Below are positions 37,731 through 46,698 of a stretch of 64,000 bases of DNA, piece by piece; within the stretch, counting starts at the first letter, position 1; each line of letters starts with the position of its first letter. Source of the DNA: Saccharospirillum sp. (lineage in GTDB: Bacteria; Pseudomonadota; Gammaproteobacteria; Pseudomonadales; Natronospirillaceae); the NCBI GenBank assembly GCA_022565595.1, contig JAIUML010000001.1:248001-312000 (forward strand). Direction: 5' to 3'. A model generated the notes under the pieces. The model searched no databases. It was not told where the DNA came from and saw only the letters and a program-made list of their open reading frames with translations. A program made the position numbers and the translations under genes.

Positions 37731-37887
37731 GGTCTCTTCTTTTTGTTTCACGAATCTCAAGGATAGCCAAAAGCAAAGGGGAATGAAAACTTGCCAGTGC
37801 CGACACGGCCGCTACACTGACCCGAATCGAGGCGCACGCTTGATGCTGCCTCACCCATTATTCTAATGACTATTGCAGGTAGGCTCG

Positions 37888-39027
37888 ATGCAGACTCAGT
37901 CTTTGCCGGAAACCGTAGTAATCAGCGGCGCTGGCCTCTGGACACCCGACCACGTTCTCACCAACGAAGAACTGGTTGAGGCGCTTAACCAGTATGCCGA
38001 TCAATTCAATGAAACGCATAAAGCCGAAATAGAAGCCGGAACGGCAACGGCCGTGGCCAAGTCGGACCCGGAATTCATCTACAAGGCCAGCGGTATCCGC
38101 CAGCGTTACGTTTACGTAAAGGACGGCATTCTGGACGTTGATCGGATGCGCCCACGCATCGCCGAGCGCGGCGATGACGAACTCAGCCACCAGGGCGAAA
38201 TGGCTGTCAATGCCGCCAAAAAGGCCCTGGCCGCTGCAAACAAGACGGGCAAGGACATTGATGCGGTCATTGTCAGTTGCGCCTACACCCAACGCGCCTA
38301 CCCGGCCATTGCCATTGAAGTGCAAAACGAGCTGGGCATAGAAGGCTTCGGCTTCGACATGCTCGTCGCCTGCTCAGCCGCCACCTTTGCATTGCACAGG
38401 GCCTACGAAATGGTGCGCGCCGGTACAGCCAGTGCCGTGCTGGTCATCAACCCGGAGTTGACCTCACCCCAGGTCAATTACCGCGACCGCGACAGCCACT
38501 TCATCTTCGGCGACGTCGCCACTGCCATGGTGGTCGAACGCGGCGACCAGGCCGACAGCCAACACTGCTACGACATTCTCGGCACCCTGGCCAAAACGGT
38601 CTATTCGAACAACATCCGCTCCAACTTCGGTTATGTCTCCCGAGCGTTCGATTCCGACCCCTTCGGCCCGGACAAGTTGTTCCACCAGGAAGGCCGCAAG
38701 GTGTTCAAGGAAGTCTGCCCAATGGCGGCCGACCACCTGGAGCAACAGATTCACCAGGTGGGTCTGGAGGTCAACCAGGTCAGACGCTGGTGGTTGCACC
38801 AGGCCAACATCAACATGAACCAGTTGATCAGCAAGCGCCTGCTCGGTCACACCGGCACCCAGGACGAAACCCCCATCGTCCTCGACCAATACGCCAACAC
38901 CGCCTCGGCAGGCTCCATCATCGCCTTCAACCTCCACCACGAGGACCTCGCCAGCGGCGACGTCGGCGTCATATGCTCCTTCGGGGCGGGTTACTCGATA
39001 GGCAGTCTGGCATTGCGGAAACGCTGA
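37888..39027 (+). CDS. FabH-like beta-ketoacyl-ACP synthase III
   Basis: A 379-residue thiolase-fold condensing enzyme with the KAS III triad: Cys162 in VACSAATFALH, His304 in WWLHQANINMNQ and Asn337 in QYANTASAGSIIAFNL. It is longer than E. coli FabH (about 317) because of an insertion around residues 35-100 (NQYADQFNETHKAE...), a feature of the subgroup that includes Pseudomonas FabH homologs acting on acyl-CoA from beta-oxidation. That substrate assignment is inference. Monocistronic, starting at ATG 37888 rather than the in-frame TTG 15 bases upstream. Confidence 0.87.
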   Translation: MQTQSLPETVVISGAGLWTPDHVLTNEELVEALNQYADQFNETHKAEIEAGTATAVAKSDPEFIYKASGIRQRYVYVKDGILDVDRMRPRIAERGDDELSHQGEMAVNAAKKALAAANKTGKDIDAVIVSCAYTQRAYPAIAIEVQNELGIEGFGFDMLVACSAATFALHRAYEMVRAGTASAVLVINPELTSPQVNYRDRDSHFIFGDVATAMVVERGDQADSQHCYDILGTLAKTVYSNNIRSNFGYVSRAFDSDPFGPDKLFHQEGRKVFKEVCPMAADHLEQQIHQVGLEVNQVRRWWLHQANINMNQLISKRLLGHTGTQDETPIVLDQYANTASAGSIIAFNLHHEDLASGDVGVICSFGAGYSIGSLALRKR

Positions 39028-39042
39028 TTAGGCTTTATTTAG

Positions 39043-39178
39043 TGACTTTGGTCCGTGCCCGCTACTGGGTGCGGTGTCTCGAGGTCGCCGTGAACCCATC
39101 CATGGGGGCTAGACTGCAGCCATCCAGGCTGCAGACTCCCTCGTGACACCGCACCCAGCATCGGGCACTGGTCATCGC
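39043..39178. repeat. Class A long palindromic repeat
   Basis: The arms CTGGGTGCGGTGTCTCGAGG (39065-39084) and CCTCGTGACACCGCACCCAG (39139-39158) pair at 19 of 20 positions around ACCCATCCATGGGGGCTAG and the inner CTGCAGCC-ATCCA-GGCTGCAG hairpin. Flanks TTTGGTCCGTGCCCGCTAC and GCATCGGGCACTGGTCAT match those of the vanA-vanB copy, marking the element's ends. Confidence 0.88.
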
Positions 39179-39282
39179 GACAAGTCTCACACCGCAATTC
39201 ATAGCTCGATATTACTTACCAAGGTAATAATTTGGTGAAATGCTGATCTCCGAGAATTCAGTGTTATTGTACTGGCCAGCGG

Positions 39283-39390
39283 CAGGGGCTGGGTAACCCT
39301 CTGAAGGGGCGTCGGTCCGCATGGATGCGGACCGCCGAGCATACATGGACGTACTTGCTGCGTCCCCTTCAGAGGGTTACCCAGTCACTG
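39283..39390. repeat. Class B long palindromic repeat
   Basis: The perfect 21-bp arms are CTGGGTAACCCTCTGAAGGGG (39289-39309) and its complement at 39364-39384. The inner hairpin GGTCCGC-ATGGAT-GCGGACC is followed by the CCGCCGAGCATACATGGACGTACTTGCTGCGTCCC core shared with the 5.3-kb copy. It follows the class A element by about 110 bases, repeating the A-B order seen between frmA and frmB. Confidence 0.87.
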
Positions 39391-39432
39391 GCGCGGGTTT
39401 CGCCACAAAAATCAGCCCAGCCAAGAGCCGAC

Positions 39433-40296
39433 TCAGTACAACAGAGTAAACAACTTGCGCTGATATTTGGCGGCTACCGGGTCACCCTTGCCGAGGCTGT
39501 TGATGATGTCGAGGAAGGTTTTTTTGGCTCCACCGTCCTTGAAGCCTCTGTCTTTGGTCAGAATGGTGAGCAGGGAATCCAGGGCTTCTTCGCGGCGATT
39601 GACCTGGCTGTATTGCAGGGCCAGTTCATAGTGGAGTTCCAGGTCGTCCGGGTTGGATTCCAGCCGTTGCTGCAGCTCCTGGATTTCCGGGGTTTCTGAG
39701 GCTTCGTGTAACAGTTCGAGCCTGGAGCGCAGCGCCTTGTATTCGGGCTCGGTTTGTTGGGTCATCGTCATCTTGTCCAGAATGGCCTCGGCATCCGTTG
39801 GGCGATTCAGGGAGATGTAGACGTCTGCCAGCGCAAAAGCGATGTCGGTTTGCTCGTCGCTTAGGGTGTATGCCTCGCGCAGTAACGGCAAGGCGCCTTC
39901 CAGGTCGCCCTGGGCATGCAGTGCCTGAGCTTGCTGCAACAGGGAATCCCATGGCTTGGGCAGGTACTTTTCCAGACGCTCACGGATGGCCGACTCGGGT
40001 TCTGCACCCATGAACGCATCGACCGGCTGGCCATCCTGGATCAGCGCTACCGTTGGCAGGCTGCGTACGCCGAACTGAGCCACAATATTCTGCTGCTCAT
40101 CGGCATTGACCTTGGCCAACAGGAACTGGCCCTTGTACTCATCGGCCAGTTTTTCCAGTATCGGCATTAATACCTTACAGGGCGCGCACCATTCGGCCCA
40201 GAAATCCATGACCACCAGCCGCTGCTGGGATTCCTCCACCATAATCTGATGAAAATTTTGCTCGGTTACCGTAATGATGTTGGCTTTTTCGCTCAT
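39433..40296 (-). CDS. cnoX: CnoX (YbbN-like) thioredoxin-TPR chaperedoxin
   Basis: A 287-residue protein: thioredoxin domain (1-110) with active-site C37-A-P-C40 and cis-Pro RSLPTVALIQDG, then TPR-like helical repeats (about 115-285). CnoX protects proteins from oxidation and hands them to GroEL/DnaK. The CxxC active site is complete, as in Caulobacter CnoX, whereas E. coli has SxxC; so reductase activity is possible. The ATG at 40296 with AGAGGT upstream replaces an over-long frame. It is divergent from the M16 protease gene. Confidence 0.93.
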   Translation of the reverse strand: MSEKANIITVTEQNFHQIMVEESQQRLVVMDFWAEWCAPCKVLMPILEKLADEYKGQFLLAKVNADEQQNIVAQFGVRSLPTVALIQDGQPVDAFMGAEPESAIRERLEKYLPKPWDSLLQQAQALHAQGDLEGALPLLREAYTLSDEQTDIAFALADVYISLNRPTDAEAILDKMTMTQQTEPEYKALRSRLELLHEASETPEIQELQQRLESNPDDLELHYELALQYSQVNRREEALDSLLTILTKDRGFKDGGAKKTFLDIINSLGKGDPVAAKYQRKLFTLLY

Positions 40297-40459
40297 AGCT
40301 ACCTCTGACTGAAAAACGATATCTGCCGATGCTCTGTCATCGCCAGGTAAAGGCGGTTTGTTTTCCATTATTGGGACTTTCTTCCATTTCGCAACGTCAT
40401 GACAGCACTCGCCCATGCCGTTACAATCGAGCGCTTGATAATCTCATTGGGAGTAGTGC

Positions 40460-43387
40460 ATGAAACGGGGTGTTCTGATTGCGGTGACAGTGGGCGTAGT
40501 AGCCGCTTTGGCCAGCGCTGGCGTCTTTGTCTGGAAGGGCCCGGCACCGGCGATCAACGCCTCCAATATCACCGTCAGCCCCTATGAAGAGCGGGTCTTT
40601 CATGCCTATGAGCTCAACAACGGCTTGAGCGTTCTCCTGGTATCTGATCCAGAGAGCGAAAAAGCCGCCGCAGCGATGAACGTCAGCGTTGGCTCCTGGA
40701 GTGACCCGGACGACATACAAGGCATGGCCCACTTTCTTGAACACATGCTCTTCCTGGGCACCGAAAAATACCCCGGGGTGGACGATTACAACCGCTTCAT
40801 TGAACAAAATGGCGGCAGCAATAACGCTTACACCGCCCCGGAAAACACTCTCTACTTCTTTGATATCGGTGCAGATCACCTCGAAGGTGCGCTCGATCGC
40901 TTTTCTCAGTTCTTTATTGCTCCCCTGTTCGATGCCGATTACCTCCAGCGTGAAATCAACGCTGTGCATTCCGAATATACCGCCAGCCTGCAAAACGATA
41001 GCCGCCGCAGGGATGACGTGTTGCGTGAGCTGCACAACCCGAATCACCCCGCCAGCCGACTCACCATAGGCAATAGAGATACGCTCAACCACGACCAACT
41101 GCGCCAACGGATGATCGAGTTCTACCGCCAGCATTACGTTGCCGAGCGTCAGTCGCTGGTCGTCTATGGCCCGCAATCGGTCGATACTCTGCGCGGCTGG
41201 GTCGATGATCGTTTCAATAACGTTCGCTCGGTCTCTTCGGAACGCCCGGTGTTTACCCAGGACTTGTTCGAGTCGACTCTGTTGCCTGCCCTGGTCGAAG
41301 TGACTCCGCGTCGTGAGTTGCATCAACTGGAAATGCGCTTCCCGGTGCCGGGCAACCTGGAATACCGGCTGTCCAAGCCCGATGGTTTCATCGCCCATCT
41401 GTTGGGCCATGAAGCACCAGGCAGTTTGCTCTCTTTACTCAAGGAGCGTGGTTGGGCAGAGGCCATCAGCGCCCGCAGTGGCGGCCTATCGGCCAGCAAC
41501 CGGATGTTTACGGTCAGCTTTCTGTTGACACCCGAAGGTGTCGAACATTGGCAGGATGTTGCCGAACTGCTGTTCTCCTACCTGCGTCAGATCGAGCAGA
41601 ATGGGTTGGAGGAATGGCGCTACGACGAGTTGCAACGCATCAACACCATACAGTTCGAATTTGCCGAACAGGTATCGCCGATGGCGACGGTGCAGCGTTT
41701 GGCTGAACGCCTGTCTCTATACGATGCAGAGGATGTACTGGTAGGGCCCTTTCGCTTTGAATCCTTTGAACCTGACACCTTGCGTCAATGGTTGCGACTG
41801 TTACAACCGGACAACGCACTGGCGGTTCTGATGCATCCTGGCGCCGAAACCGAGCTGGAAAGCCAGTGGTACCAGACCCCCTATCGGCTGACACCGCTCA
41901 CCGGTAACCGTCTGGCGCAATGGCGTTCGCCACCGGCCGTCGCCGAGCTGCGCCTGCCTGCGGCCAACCCCTTTATACCGTCGCAATTTGTCGTGCTGCC
42001 CTTGGCCACGCCTCAAAGCACCCTCTTCACCAACGACCCACAAGTCATTGCTACGGAGCCCGGCTACACGCTCTGGTTTGAGCAGGACGATGTTTTCCGC
42101 ACACCCAAACTGGACATTACCCTGCTACTGGAATCTGCCCGCTTCAGCACAGACGCCCAGGCAAAAATGCGCACTCAGCTCTACCTCGATCTGGTCAACG
42201 ACGCCCTGAATGAACTGCGTTACGAAGCAGGTCTGGCCGGTAGCGGATACGCGCTGACTCGCACCGCTCGTGGCATTCAGGTTCGGCTTTACGGCTACAG
42301 TGAGACACTGCCAGCCTTGCTCGATGCCTTGTTGGTGGAACTGACAGAGCACGAGATCCGCCCCGCTCGCTTTGATTCCTTGAAAGCAGAACTGAGCAGA
42401 CGATTGCGCAATACCAGCGACGACCCGGTCATGAACCAGGTCATTCGCCGCCTGAACGAATTTCTGGTTGAAGGCAACCATACACCGGCGCAATTGCTGC
42501 AAGCATTGGAAGGAGTCAACCAGGAGGACCTGAACAGCTTCCGCGACGAACACCTCAGCCCGGTTCGAATCACCGCCTTGATTCACGGCAACATGACCGA
42601 AGCCCAGGCTCTGGCGATGGGGGAGCGAATTCGCACCATGATGCCGATTGATGCCGAGTCTGCCCAAGTAGAAGAAGCCATCGCCGCGCTGCCTTCTCGT
42701 CGCTTCAGACACAACATGCGCATCGATCACCGTGACTCGGCCATGTTGGCTTACTACCAGGCAAACAACAACAGCCTGAACGAGCGGGCTCGCTATGCGT
42801 TACTGGGGCACATTCTTGCCACGCCGTACTTCACCGAACTGAGAACAGAAGAACAGCTTGGCTACATTGTTTTTGCACGCAGTTGGGAAACGCGCAGTTG
42901 GCCGGGCCTTGTGGCCTATATCCAGTCGCCAGAAACCGACCCAGCGCTGCTGCAGTTGTTTTCCGACCGCTTTATGGGGCGCTATCTGCAAAGGTTGCGC
43001 GGCTTGTCCGAATCTGAATTCAACCTCTACAAGGCAGGCCTGATCAATCAGATCACCATGCCAGACAAGAACCTCTATGAACTCAGTCAGTCCTACTGGC
43101 AAGCCATCGTTGAGGGCAACCAGCACTTCAACACCCGTAATCGCCTGGCAATCGAAGTCAACACCATCAGCCGAGATGGCTTTATCCGTTTCTTCGAGAA
43201 CGAGTTGATTGGCGACGATGCGCGCCGCCTGGTCATTCATCAGGTTGGCGCACCCCATGCAGACGACTACCAGAGACACCTGGAGGCTGTGGTTGGATTC
43301 CATTCAGCAGAAGGGCTGGAGGATGTCCATAGCCGGGCACGCTGGAGCGTGCCCGTGTTCAATAATCTTGGGGTAGAGAATCGATAA
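40460..43387 (+). CDS. M16-family zinc metallopeptidase (pitrilysin/insulinase type), periplasmic
   Basis: 975 residues with an N-terminal hydrophobic segment (6-25), so exported or membrane-anchored. The inverted zinc motif H91-FLE94-H95 (MAHFLEHMLFLGTEKYP) and the distal Glu region EINAVHSEYTA form the active site. Four M16 half-domains fit the length: the first near 40-260, the last two after about 530, with RTEEQLGYIVFARSWETRSWPGL in the C-terminal half. It resembles E. coli protease III (962 residues), which degrades small peptides. Monocistronic. Confidence 0.93.
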   Translation: MKRGVLIAVTVGVVAALASAGVFVWKGPAPAINASNITVSPYEERVFHAYELNNGLSVLLVSDPESEKAAAAMNVSVGSWSDPDDIQGMAHFLEHMLFLGTEKYPGVDDYNRFIEQNGGSNNAYTAPENTLYFFDIGADHLEGALDRFSQFFIAPLFDADYLQREINAVHSEYTASLQNDSRRRDDVLRELHNPNHPASRLTIGNRDTLNHDQLRQRMIEFYRQHYVAERQSLVVYGPQSVDTLRGWVDDRFNNVRSVSSERPVFTQDLFESTLLPALVEVTPRRELHQLEMRFPVPGNLEYRLSKPDGFIAHLLGHEAPGSLLSLLKERGWAEAISARSGGLSASNRMFTVSFLLTPEGVEHWQDVAELLFSYLRQIEQNGLEEWRYDELQRINTIQFEFAEQVSPMATVQRLAERLSLYDAEDVLVGPFRFESFEPDTLRQWLRLLQPDNALAVLMHPGAETELESQWYQTPYRLTPLTGNRLAQWRSPPAVAELRLPAANPFIPSQFVVLPLATPQSTLFTNDPQVIATEPGYTLWFEQDDVFRTPKLDITLLLESARFSTDAQAKMRTQLYLDLVNDALNELRYEAGLAGSGYALTRTARGIQVRLYGYSETLPALLDALLVELTEHEIRPARFDSLKAELSRRLRNTSDDPVMNQVIRRLNEFLVEGNHTPAQLLQALEGVNQEDLNSFRDEHLSPVRITALIHGNMTEAQALAMGERIRTMMPIDAESAQVEEAIAALPSRRFRHNMRIDHRDSAMLAYYQANNNSLNERARYALLGHILATPYFTELRTEEQLGYIVFARSWETRSWPGLVAYIQSPETDPALLQLFSDRFMGRYLQRLRGLSESEFNLYKAGLINQITMPDKNLYELSQSYWQAIVEGNQHFNTRNRLAIEVNTISRDGFIRFFENELIGDDARRLVIHQVGAPHADDYQRHLEAVVGFHSAEGLEDVHSRARWSVPVFNNLGVENR

Positions 43388-43391
43388 TTAT

Positions 43392-44399
43392 TCAGTAGTC
43401 TGCAAACTCTGCCAGTTGCTGCGGCGCGAGCCGACGTGGCAACACCAGGACCACTTCCGTACCGTCCGCAACGGGGTTCACTTCCAGGCTGCCTCGTAAC
43501 ATTTGCGCCAGCCTGCGCGCCACCACCAGGGAAAGGCCAGGCCCCACATCATTGTTGTGCTCATCGAGAATGCTGGTGTAACCCACCAGAATGGACGCAA
43601 GCTGCTCACCATTGAGCAACCGCCCTGGAGCGGTAAAGGTTGCACGCAGGGCTTCGCCTCGGTCGGCATCTATATAACCGATCAGGTGTACAGAGACCTG
43701 GGTGTCCTTGTTCATGCGAATCAAGGCCATAACAATCCGCGTCAGCACGTTGTGGATCCAGTTCAGATCTGACACCAGAGGCAGTTGGTCTTCCTGATGA
43801 TCGACCTTGACCTTGATTTTGCTTGCCTTGCCCAACTGGTTCCACTCTTCAACGAAGCCGTCGACCATTTTCAGGAAATCCAGCTCCTCGTGCCTGGGCA
43901 ATTCGGACTTCAGCTCCAGCTTCGCCAGGGCTTTCAAGTCATCTGCATAGCGTTGCATCTGCTCCGCTTGTTGAACGATTTCCTGTTTGGCTGTTGAACG
44001 CTTCGACTCGCTCAACTGGATGACTTCCGCCATGGCCTTGTTGAGCGAATTGGCCAGATTTTTCAGCATCTGGTCCTTTTCCTGGTTGGATGTCAGCACC
44101 AGGCGACGCAGCTCTGCCCCCTGTTTGCTCTCGTATTCATAGCGTTCGATCTTGAGGTGGCTCTCTTGTAAGGAACGCTTGACCCGACTCATATCTCGAT
44201 AGGCCTGGTCGGCACGACCCTGACTCAGGTTAAGAGTAATGAACACGACCACTCCTGCGAGCACTACAGCACCACCGATGGCACCGGTTTGCCACAACGC
44301 CAATGCCTCCCAGCCAATCAACACAATGACGGTCAGGCTGACCAGCCACAACAAGACGGACAGAACAATAAGGGTGGCCAGTTGCGAGGGTTTGATCAC
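43392..44399 (-). CDS. Membrane protein with degenerate histidine-kinase core (pseudo-kinase)
   Basis: 335 residues. Two TM helices (about 8-30, 38-58) precede a long coiled coil (60-155). A dimerisation-like helix reads NLANSLNKAM where histidine kinases have N-x-x-HELRTPL, so the phosphoacceptor His is Asn (residue 117). The C-terminal HATPase-like domain keeps a G-box (GPGLSLVVARRLAQMLRGSLEV) but the N-box is altered (NVLTRIVMALIRM). Kinase activity is therefore unlikely; a sensing or scaffolding role is inferred. Start is GTG 44399, 6 bases after GGAG. No response regulator adjoins it. Confidence 0.72.
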   Translation of the reverse strand: MIKPSQLATLIVLSVLLWLVSLTVIVLIGWEALALWQTGAIGGAVVLAGVVVFITLNLSQGRADQAYRDMSRVKRSLQESHLKIERYEYESKQGAELRRLVLTSNQEKDQMLKNLANSLNKAMAEVIQLSESKRSTAKQEIVQQAEQMQRYADDLKALAKLELKSELPRHEELDFLKMVDGFVEEWNQLGKASKIKVKVDHQEDQLPLVSDLNWIHNVLTRIVMALIRMNKDTQVSVHLIGYIDADRGEALRATFTAPGRLLNGEQLASILVGYTSILDEHNNDVGPGLSLVVARRLAQMLRGSLEVNPVADGTEVVLVLPRRLAPQQLAEFADY

Positions 44400-44565
44400 G
44401 AATGTCTCCACTAAAAAATTGCCAAATGTCGGGCTGCAGTTTGCCACTATTCGCTACACTTTAGCAGAAAAAGTTATACCCAGAGGCTGTGCCTATCGAG
44501 AACATTGAACTTCAGCCCTGATCGGAATAAACTAATCAAAAATCTGACCGTTTGGACAACTAACA

Positions 44566-45342
44566 ATGAAAACCGCCACACAGAGAGCCCTGCAGGCGCT
44601 TCGCCTGATGGACCTGACCAGCTTGAACGATACGGATACCGACGCCACCATTCAGGCCCTGTGCGAGAAAGCCAATAGTCCGGCAGGCATGCCGGCCGCC
44701 GTCTGTGTTTACCCGGCTTTTATTGACGTTGCACGCAAGTGCCTGCTGGCCAATCAAGCCGGTAAGGTGCGTGTTGCCACTGTGACCAACTTCCCCGACG
44801 GCAGCAGCGACATTGAACGCGCCGTGCAGGAGACTCGGTCGGCTGTAGCGGCAGGTGCACAGGAGGTGGATGTGGTACTGCCCTACCGTGCACTGCTCAA
44901 AGGCGACACCGAAACACCCCTGAAACTGGTCAAGGCCTGCAAGGCCGCCTGTGGCGAATCCGTGCTCTTGAAAGTCATCATCGAGAGTGGCGAATTACGT
45001 CAGCCAGAATCTATCCGCCAGGCAAGCGACATTGCCATAGAAGGTGGAGCGGATTTCATCAAGACCAGCACCGGTAAGGTGCCTGTGAATGCGACCCTGG
45101 AAGCGGCCGAAGTCATGTTGCAGGCAATCAAGACCAGCGGCAAGGATGTCGGCTTCAAGGCCGCTGGTGGCATCAGAACCGCTGCCGAAGCCACGGAATA
45201 CCTGGAACTGGCGGAACGCATACTCGGCGCCGACTGGGTAACAGCAGAGCACTTCCGTTTTGGTGCCAGCAGCCTGTTGGACAACCTGCTGGCAGAACTG
45301 GGCCACGGCTCAAAACCGGCTAATCAGGGGAGTACCTACTGA
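44566..45342 (+). CDS. deoC: Deoxyribose-phosphate aldolase
   Basis: A 258-residue class I aldolase that splits 2-deoxyribose-5-phosphate into glyceraldehyde-3-phosphate and acetaldehyde. The Schiff-base Lys lies in [11 protein letters not shown]; the second active-site Lys and phosphate-site residues are in [15 protein letters not shown] and [10 protein letters not shown]. It is the first gene of deoCAB, with a 1-base gap to deoA. The 166-base upstream region is AT-rich, but no DeoR or CytR box could be picked out confidently. Confidence 0.97.
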   Translation: MKTATQRALQALRLMDLTSLNDTDTDATIQALCEKANSPAGMPAAVCVYPAFIDVARKCLLANQAGKVRVATVTNFPDGSSDIERAVQETRSAVAAGAQEVDVVLPYRALLKGDTETPLKLVKACKAACGESVLLKVIIESGELRQPESIRQASDIAIEGGADFIKTSTGKVPVNATLEAAEVMLQAIKTSGKDVGFKAAGGIRTAAEATEYLELAERILGADWVTAEHFRFGASSLLDNLLAELGHGSKPANQGSTY

Positions 45343-45343
45343 G

Positions 45344-46660
45344 ATGTTTTTGCCACAGGAAATCATCCGCCGCAAACGCAATGGCGAAACGCTAAGCGCC
45401 GCCGAAATCGCCTGGTTTGTGCAAGGCATCCGCGATGAAAGCATCAGCGAAGGTCAGATCGGCGCCTTTGCCATGGCTGTATTCTTTCAAGGCATGTCAC
45501 TGGACGAGCGCGTCGCCTTGACCACCGCCATGCGCGACTCGGGTGACTGCATGACCTGGCCGGACATGCCCGGCCCGGTACTCGACAAACACAGCACCGG
45601 CGGCGTTGGCGATGTAGTCAGCCTGATGCTGGGCCCCATGGTGGCGGCCTGTGGTGGCTATGTACCGATGATTTCCGGTCGCGGCCTCGGCCATACCGGC
45701 GGCACCCTCGATAAATTCGAAAGCATACCCGGCTACGACACCTTTCCGGACAATGCCCGTTTCGACCGAATTGTGCGCGAAGTCGGTGTGGCCATTATCG
45801 GCCAGACCGGCAACCTGGCCCCTGCCGACAAACGCTTCTACGGCATTCGTGACGTCACCGCGACCGTCGAAAGCATCGACCTGATCACCGCCTCCATCCT
45901 TTCGAAAAAACTCGCAGAAGGACTGGACGCTCTGGTCATGGATGTCAAAGTCGGCAGCGGTGCCTTTATGCCCGACTACGACCAGAGCAAGGCATTGGCT
46001 GAAAGCATCGTCAAGGTCGCCAATGGCGCCGGTGTTCGTACCACCGCCCTGCTTACCGACATGAACCAGGTGCTGGCACGCTCCGCCGGCAACGCCGTAG
46101 AAATGGCCGAAGCCGTCGCCTACCTGCGCGGCGACACACGCGACCCGGTACTGCATGAAGTCAACCTGGCCCTGTGCGCCGAAATGCTGGTCTCCGGCGG
46201 CCTGGCAAAGAATACAGACCAGGCCCGCGACGCCCTGCAAAGCTCACTCGACAGCGGTGCCGCCCTGGAGCGGTTCGACCGCATGGTCAGCGCCCTGGGC
46301 GGCCCCAGTGATTTCTCTGAAAAGGCCGATGAATACCTGCCCAAAGCCCCCATCATCAAAGCCATCAGCGCAGAACGAGACGGCATCGTTCAACCCATGG
46401 CCGTGCGCGACATCGGCCTGGCGGTTGTGGCTCTGGGCGGTGGTCGAACACGAGCCGACCAACGTATTGACCATGCCGTCGGCCTGACCGATATCGTAAA
46501 ACCCGGCACCACCGTCAAGGCCGGCGACACCCTGGCCGTCGCTCATGTACGCAACGACGAGCAGTTTGACGACGCCAGAGAACGCCTGAGACGGGCGATA
46601 CCTGTCGGTGATGAAGCAGCGAAAGCGCTTGCACCGATTTATGAACGCATAACTGAATAA
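45344..46660 (+). CDS. deoA: Thymidine phosphorylase
   Basis: 438 residues. Converts thymidine and phosphate to thymine and 2-deoxyribose-1-phosphate. The family signature [21 protein letters not shown] and the phosphate loop [14 protein letters not shown] are intact, as is the C-terminal barrel-sandwich domain ([24 protein letters not shown]). The ATG at 45344 lies 1 base after the deoC stop, with GGGGAG upstream; the longer frame overlapping deoC is rejected. Length equals E. coli DeoA (440). Confidence 0.97.
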   Translation: MFLPQEIIRRKRNGETLSAAEIAWFVQGIRDESISEGQIGAFAMAVFFQGMSLDERVALTTAMRDSGDCMTWPDMPGPVLDKHSTGGVGDVVSLMLGPMVAACGGYVPMISGRGLGHTGGTLDKFESIPGYDTFPDNARFDRIVREVGVAIIGQTGNLAPADKRFYGIRDVTATVESIDLITASILSKKLAEGLDALVMDVKVGSGAFMPDYDQSKALAESIVKVANGAGVRTTALLTDMNQVLARSAGNAVEMAEAVAYLRGDTRDPVLHEVNLALCAEMLVSGGLAKNTDQARDALQSSLDSGAALERFDRMVSALGGPSDFSEKADEYLPKAPIIKAISAERDGIVQPMAVRDIGLAVVALGGGRTRADQRIDHAVGLTDIVKPGTTVKAGDTLAVAHVRNDEQFDDARERLRRAIPVGDEAAKALAPIYERITE

Positions 46661-46698
46661 CAGTGGTTTGCCGCAGCGCAAACCGCGAGGAGAAAATT

